A DNA stretch of 64,000 nucleotides from Nonomuraea sp. NEAU-A123. GTDB lineage: Bacteria > Actinomycetota > Actinomycetes > Streptosporangiales > Streptosporangiaceae. Position numbers and translations under genes: made by a program. The notes below the pieces were generated by a model. The model was given only the letters and a program-made list of their open reading frames with translations. It was not told where the DNA came from and made no database searches. The stretch's first letter is position 1. Each line of letters starts with the position of its first letter. Positions 16,421-24,460 of this stretch are shown in pieces. The DNA lies in NCBI RefSeq assembly GCF_018603905.1, contig NZ_JAHFZZ010000041.1, positions 1-64,000 of the forward strand. The letters are read 5' to 3'.

Positions 16421-17496
16421 CCATGGACCCGCTGTTGCTGGTCGGACTGTTCGTCATACTGTTCGCGGTGTTCACGGTGCTCAAGGCCGTGCGGATCGTG
16501 CCCCAGGCACGCGCCCGCAACGTCGAGCGCCTCGGCCGCTACAACCGTACGCTGAAGCCGGGACTCAACTTCGTCATCCCGTACATCGACCGTGTCTACC
16601 CGATGATCGACCTGCGCGAGCAGGTCGTGACCTTCCGCCCGCAGCCGGTCATCACCGAGGACAACCTGGTCGTCGAGATCGACAACGTCCTCTACTTCCA
16701 GGTCACCGATCCCCGGGCGGCGGCCTACGAGATCGCCAACTACCTCCAGGCGATAGAGCAGCTCACCGTCACCACCATGCGTAACGTCATCGGCGCCATG
16801 GACCTGGAGAAGACGCTCACCTCCCGTGACAGCATCAACAGCCAGCTACGCGGCGTGCTCGACGAGGCCACCGGCAAGTGGGGCATCCGCGTCAACCGCG
16901 TGGAGGTCAAGGCGATCGACCCGCCGAAGACCATCAAGGACGCGATGGAGAAGCAGATGCGGGCCGAGCGGGACAAGCGGGCGGCGATCCTCAACGCCGA
17001 GGGCCAGCGCCAGTCGCAGATCCTCACCGCCGAAGGCGACAAGCAGAGCAGCATCCTGCGCGCAGAAGGCCAGCGCACCGCCGCCATCCTGCAGGCCGAG
17101 GGCCAGTCGCGGGCCATCGACCAGGTCTTCCAGGCGGTCCACCGCAACGACCCCGACCCCCAACTGCTCGCCTACCAGTATCTGCAGATGCTGCCGCAGC
17201 TCGCGGCGAGCCCCGGCAACACGTTCTGGGTGATCCCCAGCGAGGTCACCTCGGCGCTGCAGGGCGTGTCGAAGGCGTTCACCGAAGCACTGCCCAGGTC
17301 GGCGGCGACGCGGGACGAGATGCCGGAGAACTCGGCGGCGGACGAGGAGGTCGCCAGGGCCTCGGAGGCGGCGGCGGAGGCCGTGGCCGACGCCCAGGAC
17401 CACGACAGCCCCAACGGGCCTCGCCAGCTCACCCAGGGCGTGCAGGACCCGTCGGAGGCCTTCCCCGACCTGGAGAAGGAGCACCAGGAGCGCTGA
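16417..17496 (+). CDS. SPFH-domain stomatin/QmcA-like protein
   Basis: This 359-aa protein has one N-terminal TM segment (about 5-22) and an SPFH/band-7 domain (about 25-200) with VPQARARNVERLGRYNRTLKPGLNFVIPYID and VKAIDPPKTIKDAMEKQMRAERDKRAAIL. A helical region follows in which AEGQRQ and AEGDKQ motifs repeat (about 190-230), giving coiled-coil oligomerisation. The tail after about residue 300 is acidic and Ala-rich. A role in membrane microdomain organisation with NfeD is inferred from the family. The start could be the overlapping GTG at 16417 or ATG at 16423. Confidence 0.9.
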   Translation: MTMDPLLLVGLFVILFAVFTVLKAVRIVPQARARNVERLGRYNRTLKPGLNFVIPYIDRVYPMIDLREQVVTFRPQPVITEDNLVVEIDNVLYFQVTDPRAAAYEIANYLQAIEQLTVTTMRNVIGAMDLEKTLTSRDSINSQLRGVLDEATGKWGIRVNRVEVKAIDPPKTIKDAMEKQMRAERDKRAAILNAEGQRQSQILTAEGDKQSSILRAEGQRTAAILQAEGQSRAIDQVFQAVHRNDPDPQLLAYQYLQMLPQLAASPGNTFWVIPSEVTSALQGVSKAFTEALPRSAATRDEMPENSAADEEVARASEAAAEAVADAQDHDSPNGPRQLTQGVQDPSEAFPDLEKEHQER

Positions 17497-17504
17497 TCCG
17501 GCCG

Positions 17505-17532
17505 GTGCCCGCCGCGATCACGTGGCGGGCAC
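17505..17532. terminator. Bidirectional hairpin between convergent genes
   Basis: GTGCCCGCC (17505-17513) and GGCGGGCAC (17524-17532) form a perfect 9-bp stem with a 10-base loop, followed by TTT on the plus strand. It sits between the stomatin gene and the minus-strand HTH gene, whose last codons (VPAT) lie inside the stem. Confidence 0.6.
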
Positions 17533-18117
17533 TTTCGCCTCCCCTTGGGTGACTGTGGCCTCGACCTTGGCTTCGACGAGGGTGGGACGGCAGGCCGCTT
17601 CGAACAGATCCCGCACCTGAGACGCCCGGTGCACGATATTGGCCCGGCAGGCCAGCTTGACCGCCGCGTCGGCCAGGGTGACGTCCCGGTTTGCCTCTGG
17701 AACGTTGTCGCCCATTTTGGTCCGCAGCCACTCGGAAATCTCCGCCCAGGAGTAGAGGCTGATGTTGTCAGCCTCGATCAGCGGCTCGGGGAAGCCGCCG
17801 GGCCCGCGCTGCCCGTTCGCCAGTTGCCGAAAGCTGGCCTGCGTGCGGCCACCGTGACGCCGGGCCGCGTCGCCGAGCGTCACCGCGTCACCTTGCCCCA
17901 CTCCGACGGCCCACAGCTTGTCGACCGAACTGATCTGGATGAGCACGGAAGCGATCGCCTCCAGGAGACTCTCCCCTTCGCGCTCGCACATGAGGTAGAC
18001 GCCGCCATCCGGGTCCCCTGCCACAGCGCAGTCGTCCAGACCCGCCTCGTAGAGGGTGTCCGTCTCTTCGTCACTGGGCGCCCGGTTGAGCATGACGCGG
18101 AAGTTCCAGGTGTTCAT
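17518..18117 (-). CDS. HTH protein, probable antitoxin partner
   Basis: This 199-aa protein has an N-terminal alpha/beta domain (about 1-70; MNTWNFRVMLNRAPSDEETDTLYEAGLDDCAV) and then a helix-turn-helix region (about 85-135; VTLGDAARRHGGRTQASFRQLANGQRGPGGFPEPL, followed by YSWAEISEWL). I recall this layout from actinobacterial DNA-binding partners of HicA-like toxins. The ATG at 18117 overlaps the upstream gene's stop (ATGA), and GGAGGG precedes it. It is probably the autoregulator of the pair, acting at the palindrome at 18360-18394. The antitoxin role is inferred. Confidence 0.72.
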   Translation of the reverse strand: MNTWNFRVMLNRAPSDEETDTLYEAGLDDCAVAGDPDGGVYLMCEREGESLLEAIASVLIQISSVDKLWAVGVGQGDAVTLGDAARRHGGRTQASFRQLANGQRGPGGFPEPLIEADNISLYSWAEISEWLRTKMGDNVPEANRDVTLADAAVKLACRANIVHRASQVRDLFEAACRPTLVEAKVEATVTQGEAKVPAT

Positions 18118-18359
18118 GAGCCCTCCTCTCTCGTGCCGCACTCAGCATGCTCGTGAGCCCATTCGAGAATGCTCTTGGCATGGTTTCCCGGATTACGTGG
18201 CGTCGACCACACCTTGAAGGGCGCGGCTCCGCATGAGCACTGGACACACCCCCAGCGATGCCCGTTGTGGTCCTCGACCACGGTCAATGTCTGGATCTTG
18301 CGCAGCCTCTTGAAGGCCGCGTTGATCTCATTGTGTTGATGTCTTCCTCGACCAACCAT
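18114..18359 (-). CDS. HicA-like small protein, possible toxin
   Basis: This 81-aa basic protein contains LTVVEDHNGHRWGCVQCSCGAAPFKVWSTPRNPGNHAKSIL. The 'G-H-W-G ... WSTPRNPGNHA' stretch resembles actinobacterial HicA-type mRNA-interferase-like proteins, in which a conserved His is catalytic; the CxC pair could bind metal. Assignment to that family is from memory. It is the first gene of a two-gene unit, and its ATG directly abuts a 35-bp palindrome with no SD, suggesting a leaderless transcript. RNase activity is not proven. Confidence 0.6.
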   Translation of the reverse strand: MVGRGRHQHNEINAAFKRLRKIQTLTVVEDHNGHRWGCVQCSCGAAPFKVWSTPRNPGNHAKSILEWAHEHAECGTREEGS

Positions 18360-18394
18360 GTTCTAACTGTGCAACAGTGTTGCACAGTTAGAAC
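18360..18394. promoter_or_regulatory. 35-bp perfect palindrome, probable autoregulatory operator
   Basis: Two 17-base arms (GTTCTAACTGTGCAACA and its exact complement) flank a single G at 18377. The repeat ends at the first base of the ATG of the small HicA-like gene on the minus strand. Its position over the expected promoter, and the HTH protein encoded second in the unit, make an autoregulatory operator the simplest reading. Confidence 0.7.
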
Positions 18395-18514
18395 GGCATT
18401 TCCAAGCCAGGAGCCCCAACCTGCACCTTGGAGTGACAGGTCCACCTGTTGAGGCTGGTCATACATAGCCTCGACGGCATGGACAGCGACAACAGCACCG
18501 CCTACCCCGTGTGG

Positions 18515-18634
18515 TCAGTGCGACAGCGGCGCGTCCGTGGTGTCGATCAGCGTGCAGTTGGCGACCAGGCCCTCGGCGACGCGCGCCCAGATGCCCGCCA
18601 CGACGGAGCCCTGGACATCACCGACGCACACACG
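18515..18634 (-). pseudogene. Possible coding remnant
   Basis: Directly after the TGA of the oxidoreductase gene the same frame stays open for 39 codons with coding-like base use and reads GDVQGSVVAGIWARVAEGLV and then LIDTTDAPLSH before a stop. It has no start codon of its own. It may be the end of a decayed gene, or the former C-terminus of the oxidoreductase frame. It may also be chance in GC-rich DNA. The remaining bases 18395-18514 show no gene. Confidence 0.25.
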
Positions 18635-19810
18635 TCAGGATTCCAGCTGTCCACGATCGAAGTACGCCGCCAGTTCCGGGTCGATCGGCGGGACGTCGTA
18701 CGGCATGCCGCCGTCGCGTAGCGACATCGTGGCCATGTAGCCGGCGGCGACGCTCATCCGCGCGGCCACTGGGGATGTGTCGGTGATGCCGCCGTCCCGG
18801 ACGAAGCCGCAGAACTCTCGCATGATGTTCGTGTCGGCGCCGCCGTGCGAGCCGGTGGCGTCGGGCACCCGGTACGCGATGTCGCCGTCGCTCCGGTAGC
18901 CCGACGGGCCGGTGTTCCAGACCTTGACCGTGTCGCCGGGGCCGTCGCCGAAGTTCTCCAGCCGGCCCTCGGTGCCGATCACCGTGTAGTTGCGCACGTA
19001 GTCGGGGGTGAAGTGGCACTGCTGGTAGGCGGCGATGACGCCGTTGTCGAGGCGCATGTTCATCACCGACACGTCTTCGACGTCGACGACGTGGTTGAGG
19101 TCACCGCGGCTGGCCGGCGGCCAGTCGTACTCGCGTAGCCAGCCCTCCGGTCTGGGCGTGCCCGGCTCGCGGCGCGGCAGGTCGCCGTAGAGCATGAGGT
19201 CGCCGAGGGCGGTCACCCTGGTCGTGTAGCCGCCGGCGAGCCAGTGGATCACGTCGAGGTCGTGCGCGGCCTTCTGCAGGAGCAGGCCGGTGGTCCGGGT
19301 GCGGTCGGCGTGCCAGTCCTTGAAGTAGTAGTCGCCGCCGTAGGACACGAAGTGGCGCACCCAGATCGTCTTCGGCTCGCCGATGACGCCCTGCTGAATG
19401 ATGTCGCGCATCAGCCGGACCACGCCCATGTGCCGCATGTTGTGCCCCACGTACAGCCGGGTCCCGGTCCGCCGCGCGGCGCGCAGGATGTTGTCGCAGC
19501 CCTCCACGGTGATGGCCAGCGGCTTCTCCAGGTAGACGGCCTTGCCGGCCTCCAGGCAGTCGATGGCGACGCGCTCGTGCGTGTCGTCGGGCGTCAGGAC
19601 GATGACCGCGTCGAGGTCGCGGCGGTCGAGCAGCCGGTGGTAGTCCTCGGTCAGGAACTCCGCGCCGAACCTCTTCCCCCGGCTCTTGAGCACCGCCGGG
19701 TCGGAGTCGCAGAGCGCGGCCACGACCGAGCCCTGACCCGGCTGGTGCGCGTAGCGTGCCAGGTTGGCGCGGAGTCCGAGACCGATGATTCCGATGCGCA
19801 GGTCTTCCAC
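18635..19810 (-). CDS. Gfo/Idh/MocA-family oxidoreductase
   Basis: This 391-aa NAD(P)-dependent dehydrogenase probably acts on a sugar, inositol or derivative. Its N-terminal Rossmann domain starts with LRIGIIGLGLRANLARYA, and the family EKP motif is in VYLEKPLAITVEG. The C-terminal domain has GLLLQKAAHDLDVIHWLAGG, including the family's conserved Asp/His region. The start is a GTG with no clear SD, so it may be leaderless. It is divergent from tdh with 177 bases between; the substrate cannot be told from the neighbours. Confidence 0.88.
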   Translation of the reverse strand: MEDLRIGIIGLGLRANLARYAHQPGQGSVVAALCDSDPAVLKSRGKRFGAEFLTEDYHRLLDRRDLDAVIVLTPDDTHERVAIDCLEAGKAVYLEKPLAITVEGCDNILRAARRTGTRLYVGHNMRHMGVVRLMRDIIQQGVIGEPKTIWVRHFVSYGGDYYFKDWHADRTRTTGLLLQKAAHDLDVIHWLAGGYTTRVTALGDLMLYGDLPRREPGTPRPEGWLREYDWPPASRGDLNHVVDVEDVSVMNMRLDNGVIAAYQQCHFTPDYVRNYTVIGTEGRLENFGDGPGDTVKVWNTGPSGYRSDGDIAYRVPDATGSHGGADTNIMREFCGFVRDGGITDTSPVAARMSVAAGYMATMSLRDGGMPYDVPPIDPELAAYFDRGQLES

Positions 19811-19957
19811 CCAAGCGAGGCTAGCGCTCGTTTATGCAAATAACCAGCGCGAAAGCTGCGACATCGGGCACGCCGTACGAGTGGCGTGAAGGGAAGCTGC
19901 GGGGGCACTTAAGAATCCTTCGATGGACACGTCCCTAAGAGAGCGGGCACAGTGCGT

Positions 19958-19963
19958 TAGGTT
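19958..19963 (+). promoter_or_regulatory. -10 box TAGGTT upstream of tdh
   Basis: TAGGTT matches the actinomycete TANNNT consensus, 24 bases before the tdh ATG. GAGGGAG in between serves as the RBS. The -35 element is not obvious. The rest of the 177-base divergent region is AT-richer (around 19826-19845), with a GCGCT/AGCGC inverted pair. Confidence 0.4.
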
Positions 19964-19987
19964 CGGGGCAGAGGGAGAAATGGAACC

Positions 19988-21016
19988 ATGAAAGCGCTGG
20001 TCAAGGAGCGAGCCGAGCCTGGATTGCGGCTGGCTGACGTGCCGGAGCCCACACCTGGTCCGGGCGAGGTGCTGATCCGGGTGCTGCGTACCGGCATCTG
20101 CGGCACCGACCTCCACATCCGGAAATATGACGATTGGGCGCGGCATACTCTGAAGCTTCCGCTGATCGTGGGGCATGAGTTCTCCGGGCACGTGGTCGAG
20201 GTCGCGCCCGGCGTCGAGGACATCTCCGTCGGCGACCTGGTGAGCGGCGAGGGGCACATCGTCTGCGGCAAGTGCCGCAACTGCATGGCCGGACGCCGCC
20301 ATCTGTGCCGCAACACCATCGGGCTCGGCGTGAACAGGGACGGCGCCTTCGCCGAATACCTCACGCTGCCCGCCTCCAACGTCTGGGTGCACCGGGTGCC
20401 GGTCCATCCCGACGTGGCGGCCATCTTCGACCCGTTCGGCAACGCCGTACACACCGCACTGTCGTTCCCCCTGGTCGGCGAGGACGTGCTGATCACGGGC
20501 GCGGGCCCGATCGGGCTGATGGCGGCGGCGGTGGCCACGCACGTGGGCGCGCGCAACGTGGTGATCACCGACGTCAGCGAGGAACGGCTGAACCTGGCCG
20601 GCAAGCTCGGCGTCTCCCTGGCCCTGAACGTCTCGCAGACCTCGATCGCCGACGGCATCACGCGGCTCGGCATGCGCGAGGGCTTCGACGTCGGGCTGGA
20701 GATGTCCGGGAACCCGCGGGCCGTCCGCGACATGATCGCGAACATGACGCACGGCGGGAAGATCGCGATGCTCGGGCTGCCCGCCGAGGAGTTCGCCATC
20801 GACTGGGCCACGGTGGTGACCTCGATGCTCACCATCAAGGGCATCTACGGCCGCGAGATGTACGAGACCTGGTACAACATGTCGGTGCTGCTGGAGAAGG
20901 GCCTCGACCTGTCCCCGGTGATCACCGACCGCTACTCGTACCGCGATTTCGACGCCGCCTTCGACACGGCGGCCAGCGGCCGCACGGGCAAGGTCATCCT
21001 GGATTGGAGCGTTTGA
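19988..21016 (+). CDS. tdh: L-threonine 3-dehydrogenase
   Basis: This 342-aa zinc-dependent medium-chain dehydrogenase oxidises L-threonine to 2-amino-3-oxobutyrate with NAD+. Catalytic-zinc residues are in GICGTDLHIRKYD (Cys about 38) and VGHEFSGHV (His-Glu); the structural zinc Cys cluster is CGKCRNCMAGRRHLC (about 95-109). The NAD-binding Rossmann motif is VLITGAGPIGLMAAAVA. The length matches Tdh (about 341 aa). Its TGA overlaps the kbl ATG (TGATG), so both enzymes of the threonine-to-glycine route are translated together. Confidence 0.95.
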   Translation: MKALVKERAEPGLRLADVPEPTPGPGEVLIRVLRTGICGTDLHIRKYDDWARHTLKLPLIVGHEFSGHVVEVAPGVEDISVGDLVSGEGHIVCGKCRNCMAGRRHLCRNTIGLGVNRDGAFAEYLTLPASNVWVHRVPVHPDVAAIFDPFGNAVHTALSFPLVGEDVLITGAGPIGLMAAAVATHVGARNVVITDVSEERLNLAGKLGVSLALNVSQTSIADGITRLGMREGFDVGLEMSGNPRAVRDMIANMTHGGKIAMLGLPAEEFAIDWATVVTSMLTIKGIYGREMYETWYNMSVLLEKGLDLSPVITDRYSYRDFDAAFDTAASGRTGKVILDWSV

Positions 21017-22191
21017 TGTTCACGAACGTACGCGATCAGCTGCGTGCGACGCTCGACGAGATCACCGAGGCGGGGCTGCACAAGCCCGAGCGCGTGATCA
21101 CCACGCCGCAGAGCTCGCAGGTGAGCGTGGCCGGGCGAGAGGTGCTGAACTTCTGCGCGAACAACTACCTCGGCCTGGCCGACAACCCCGAGGTGGTCGC
21201 CGCCGCCAAGGAGGCGCTCGACCGCTGGGGCTTCGGGATGGCCTCGGTACGGTTCATCTGCGGCACTCAGGAAGTGCACAAGGAGCTCGAAGCCCGCCTT
21301 TCGGACTTCCTCGGCCAGGAGGACTCCGTCCTTTACAGCTCGTGCTTCGACGCGAACGGCGGCGTCTTCGAGACGCTGCTCGACGCGCAGGACGCGGTGA
21401 TCTCCGACGCCCTCAACCACGCGAGCATCATCGACGGCATCCGCCTGTCGAAGGCCCGCCGCTACCGCTACGCCAACCGCGACATGGCCGAGCTGGAGGC
21501 CAGGCTGAAGGAGGCGTCCGACGCGCGGCGGCGGCTGGTGGTGACCGACGGCGTGTTCTCCATGGACGGCTACTTGGCGCCCCTGGCCGACATCTGCGAC
21601 CTGGCCGAACGCTACGACGCGATGGTCATGGTCGACGACTCCCACGCGGTCGGGTTCGTCGGGCCGACCGGACGCGGCACGCCCGAGCTGCACGGCGTCA
21701 CCGACCGGGTGGACATCATCACCGGCACCCTGGGCAAGGCGCTCGGCGGGGCCAGCGGCGGCTACGTCGCGGCGCGCAAGGAGATCTGCGAGCTGCTGCG
21801 CCAGCGCTCCCGCCCGTACCTCTTCTCCAACTCGCTCGCCCCGGTCATCGCCGCGGCCTCGCTGCGCATCCTCGACCTGCTGGAGACCTCCAGCGAGGCC
21901 CGTGAGCAACTGCGCGCGAACACCGCCCGGTTCCGCGCCAAGATGACCGAGGCCGGGTTCGACATCCTGCCCGGCGACCATCCGATCACGCCCGTGATGA
22001 TCGGCGACGCCGCCGAGGCCGGGGCGATGGCCGAGCGGCTGCTGGAGCTCGGCGTGTACGTGATCGGGTTCTCATACCCGGTCGTGCCGCACGGCCAGGC
22101 CCGGATCCGGGTCCAGCTGTCGGCGGCCCACTCGGCCGAGGACGTGGACCGCGCGGTCGACGCCTTCATCCAGGCCCGCACGTCCCACTGA
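21016..22191 (+). CDS. kbl: Glycine C-acetyltransferase (2-amino-3-ketobutyrate CoA ligase)
   Basis: This 391-aa PLP enzyme of the alpha-oxoamine synthase family splits 2-amino-3-oxobutyrate with CoA into glycine and acetyl-CoA. Visible are NFCANNYLGLADNPEV, the PLP-stacking region SCFDANGGVFETLL, VDDSHAVGFVGPTGRGT (Asp/His), and the Schiff-base Lys in GTLGKALGGASGGY. The true start is the ATG overlapping the tdh stop, although the frame is open further upstream. It is the direct pathway partner of tdh. Confidence 0.95.
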   Translation: MFTNVRDQLRATLDEITEAGLHKPERVITTPQSSQVSVAGREVLNFCANNYLGLADNPEVVAAAKEALDRWGFGMASVRFICGTQEVHKELEARLSDFLGQEDSVLYSSCFDANGGVFETLLDAQDAVISDALNHASIIDGIRLSKARRYRYANRDMAELEARLKEASDARRRLVVTDGVFSMDGYLAPLADICDLAERYDAMVMVDDSHAVGFVGPTGRGTPELHGVTDRVDIITGTLGKALGGASGGYVAARKEICELLRQRSRPYLFSNSLAPVIAAASLRILDLLETSSEAREQLRANTARFRAKMTEAGFDILPGDHPITPVMIGDAAEAGAMAERLLELGVYVIGFSYPVVPHGQARIRVQLSAAHSAEDVDRAVDAFIQARTSH

Positions 22192-22209
22192 CCTGAGTAT
22201 TCTCGCTGC

Positions 22210-23196
22210 GTGATAGACACGCGGCGGCTGCGTACGTTGCGCGCGGTGGCCGACCATGGCACGGTCACCGCCGCGGCCGCCGCGCTGCACCTCACCCCGT
22301 CGGCCGTATCCCAGCAACTCGGGGCGCTGGAGCACGAGGTGGGCCACCGGCTGTTCACCCGCGACGCGCGCGGCGTCCGCCTGACCGCGGTCGGCCAGAT
22401 CATGCTCACCCACGCCAACGAGGTGCTCGCCCAGCTCGAACGCGCCGAAGCCGAGGTCGCCGCCTACAGCACGGGCGCGGCGGGCGAGGTGACCGTCGCC
22501 TGCTTCGCCACCGCGATCAGCGCCGTGCTCTCCCCCGCCATCACCGCCCTCCGCACCGGCTCCCCGGGGCTGCGGGTACGGGTGCTCGACGCCGAGGGCG
22601 ACCACAGCCTGACCATGCTGCTCGACGACCGGGCCGACCTGGCCATCGCGGTGGAGTATCGCGGCGCCCCGGACGCGGCCGATCCCCGCCTGCACCGATC
22701 CGCCCTGTACGCGGAGCCGTTCGACCTGGTGCTCCCCCAGGCTCACCCCCTGGCGGGCGCCGGCGGCCCGCCCCCGGCGGACGCGGTCCGGCTCGGCGAT
22801 CTCGTCGGCGAGACGTGGATCGGGCCCTACCCCGGCAACCCCGTCCACGACGTGATCACCTTCGCCTGCGAACAGGCGGGCTTCTCACCGAACTTCGCGC
22901 ACTGCTCCGACGACTTCCGCGCCGTGGTGGCACTGGTCGGAGCCGGCGCGGGAGTGGCGCTGGTACCCAGACTGGCCCTCCGCGACATGGTGCTGCCCGG
23001 CATCGCGGTGCCAGGTGTCGCGGTGCCTGGCGTGGCAGTGCCCGGTGTCGCGGTACGTCGGACGGCGGGTCCCGAGCGTCGGGTCTTCGCGGCCGTGCGG
23101 CGCGGTGCCGAGGCGCATCCTCTTCTTCGGCCCCTGCTCGACACTCTGCACACGATCGCCGACTCCCTCGGGGGCCGGGGGAAACGTTTGGGTTAG
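22210..23196 (+). CDS. LysR-family regulator with VPGxA repeats
   Basis: This 328-aa regulator has an N-terminal winged HTH (1-60; RTLRAVADHGTVTAAAAALHLTPSAVSQQLGALE) and a substrate-binding domain (about 90-255). Between the last part of that domain and the C-terminal helix are four pentapeptide repeats of the form PG(I/V)AV (residues about 263-282). The GTG follows a TATTCT -10-like box (22198-22203) by 6 bases, suggesting a leaderless mRNA. It lies 18 bases after kbl and may control tdh-kbl or the MFS gene that follows 9 bases later. Confidence 0.88.
   Translation: MIDTRRLRTLRAVADHGTVTAAAAALHLTPSAVSQQLGALEHEVGHRLFTRDARGVRLTAVGQIMLTHANEVLAQLERAEAEVAAYSTGAAGEVTVACFATAISAVLSPAITALRTGSPGLRVRVLDAEGDHSLTMLLDDRADLAIAVEYRGAPDAADPRLHRSALYAEPFDLVLPQAHPLAGAGGPPPADAVRLGDLVGETWIGPYPGNPVHDVITFACEQAGFSPNFAHCSDDFRAVVALVGAGAGVALVPRLALRDMVLPGIAVPGVAVPGVAVPGVAVRRTAGPERRVFAAVRRGAEAHPLLRPLLDTLHTIADSLGGRGKRLG
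22996..23055 (+). repeat. Four in-frame 15-bp repeats coding PG(I/V)AV
   Basis: Four consecutive 15-base units (22996, 23011, 23026, 23041) encode PGIAV, PGVAV, PGVAV and PGVAV within the LysR gene. Synonymous third-base changes between the units show the repeat is not a fresh duplication, or that it is kept at the protein level. Confidence 0.85.
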
Positions 23197-23205
23197 TTTG
23201 GGCGC

Positions 23206-24378
23206 ATGGGGCAGGGCGTACCGTACCGGAGGCTGTTCGCCCTGCCGGGTGTGACGGCGCAGGCCGTCCTCGGGTTCCTGGCCCAGCTCACGCAGCAGGT
23301 CGCGCCGGTGGGGATCGTGCTGGTGGTGCAGGCTTCGAGCGGCTCGCTGGTGCTGGCGGGGCTGGCCGCGGCGGCGTTCGCCATCGGCGCGGGGATGGCC
23401 AGGCCGGTCCAGGGGCGCGTCATCGACCGGCGAGGGCCGCGGGGGGTGCTGGCCGTCAGCGCGTTGGCGCACGTCATGGCCCTGATCGCGGTGGTGGTCG
23501 GCGCCGGGTCCGGCTGGCCGGGGTGGACGATCGTGGCCCTGGCCTGGATGGCGGGGGCCGGACTGCCGCCGGTCTCGGTGACCATGCGCGTCGAGTGGGG
23601 CGCCAGCCTGGCCGCGGAGGGCCGTACCGCTGCCTACAGCCTCGTGTACCTGGTGCAGGAACTGGCCATCCTCACCGGCCCGCTGCTGTTAGGGGTGCTG
23701 ATCACGCTGGCGTCGGCGTCGCTGGCGCTGGGTGTGGTGGCCGTCGCCGCGGGGGCGGGCACGCTGGCCTTCTCCCGGGCGCTGCGGGTCACCGATCCCT
23801 CGCGGTCGGCGGGGCGGGGACAGGTGTTCCGGCATCTCGGGATGCGGTTGCTGCTCGTCGTGATGGTACTGCTCGGCGGGGCCATCGGCGCGCTGAACGT
23901 CGGGGTGCCCGCCCTCGCGGCGGCCCGGGGCATTCCGGCCGCGACAGGCCTGCTAGTGGCGGCGCTGTCACTGGGCGGCGTCGCCGGGGCGGCCGTCTAC
24001 GGCGCCCGCCGGTGGACGGCCGCCCCCGCTCGCCGGCTGACCGGGCTGCTGCTGGTCTTCGGTCTCGCGCTGGGGCCGCTGGTGCTGGTGTCGTGGCTGC
24101 CGTTGTTCTGGGTGGTGCTCTTCGCCGGGGGGCTCATGCTCAATCCGGCGCTGACGACCACGTCGCTGCTGGTGGACGAGCTCGCGCCAGGGGCGCAGGC
24201 GGAGGCGTTCGGGTGGGTGTCGACGGCGGCGGGCGTGGGGGGCGCGGTGGGGGCGGGGGTGGCCGGGGTGGTGGGGCAGCAGTATGGGCCGTCGATGCCG
24301 TTCCTGGTGGCCTCCGCTTTCGCCTGCCTGGGCGCGGGCCTGTCGACCCTCCTCCTCGGCCCCGCCGGCCGCCCCTGA
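23206..24378 (+). CDS. MFS transporter
   Basis: This 390-aa, 12-TM major facilitator protein has VTAQAVLGFLAQLTQQVAPVGIVLVVQ in TM1, the motif-A-like AGMARPVQGRVIDRRGPRG near residue 65, and a signature-free second half (TGLLVAALSLGGVAGAAVYGARRW). It resembles small actinobacterial MFS_1 exporters often paired with regulators. It starts 9 bases after the LysR gene and may be co-transcribed. Its TGA lies inside a short hairpin (24374-24390). The substrate is unknown. Confidence 0.85.
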   Translation: MGQGVPYRRLFALPGVTAQAVLGFLAQLTQQVAPVGIVLVVQASSGSLVLAGLAAAAFAIGAGMARPVQGRVIDRRGPRGVLAVSALAHVMALIAVVVGAGSGWPGWTIVALAWMAGAGLPPVSVTMRVEWGASLAAEGRTAAYSLVYLVQELAILTGPLLLGVLITLASASLALGVVAVAAGAGTLAFSRALRVTDPSRSAGRGQVFRHLGMRLLLVVMVLLGGAIGALNVGVPALAAARGIPAATGLLVAALSLGGVAGAAVYGARRWTAAPARRLTGLLLVFGLALGPLVLVSWLPLFWVVLFAGGLMLNPALTTTSLLVDELAPGAQAEAFGWVSTAAGVGGAVGAGVAGVVGQQYGPSMPFLVASAFACLGAGLSTLLLGPAGRP

Positions 24379-24390
24379 CAGACCGTCAGG
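24374..24390. terminator. Short hairpin at the end of the MFS gene
   Basis: CCTGAC (24374-24379) and GTCAGG (24385-24390) form a 6-bp stem with a 5-base loop over the MFS stop codon, between two convergent genes. There is no T-run, so the call is tentative. Confidence 0.35.
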
Positions 24391-24393
24391 CCG

Positions 24394-24460
24394 CAGGAAG
24401 CGGGTCAGGCGCGGGTGATCGCTTCAGGAAGCGGGTCAGGCACGGGCGCGGGTGATCGCC
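24394..24460. repeat. Tandem duplication at the 3' end of a dynamin-like gene
   Basis: A unit of about 31 bases beginning CAGGAAGCGGGTCAGGC (24394-24424) is repeated from 24425, the second copy carrying a short insertion. The second copy holds the stop codon of the minus-strand GTPase gene; the first lies just beyond it and still contains the same TCA triplet. This is a local duplication of the gene end. Confidence 0.65.

Noticed and set aside
20272..21015. Long open frame running into kbl
   Set aside because: It lies over tdh, whose motifs are clear in another frame; kbl homology begins at the ATG at 21016.
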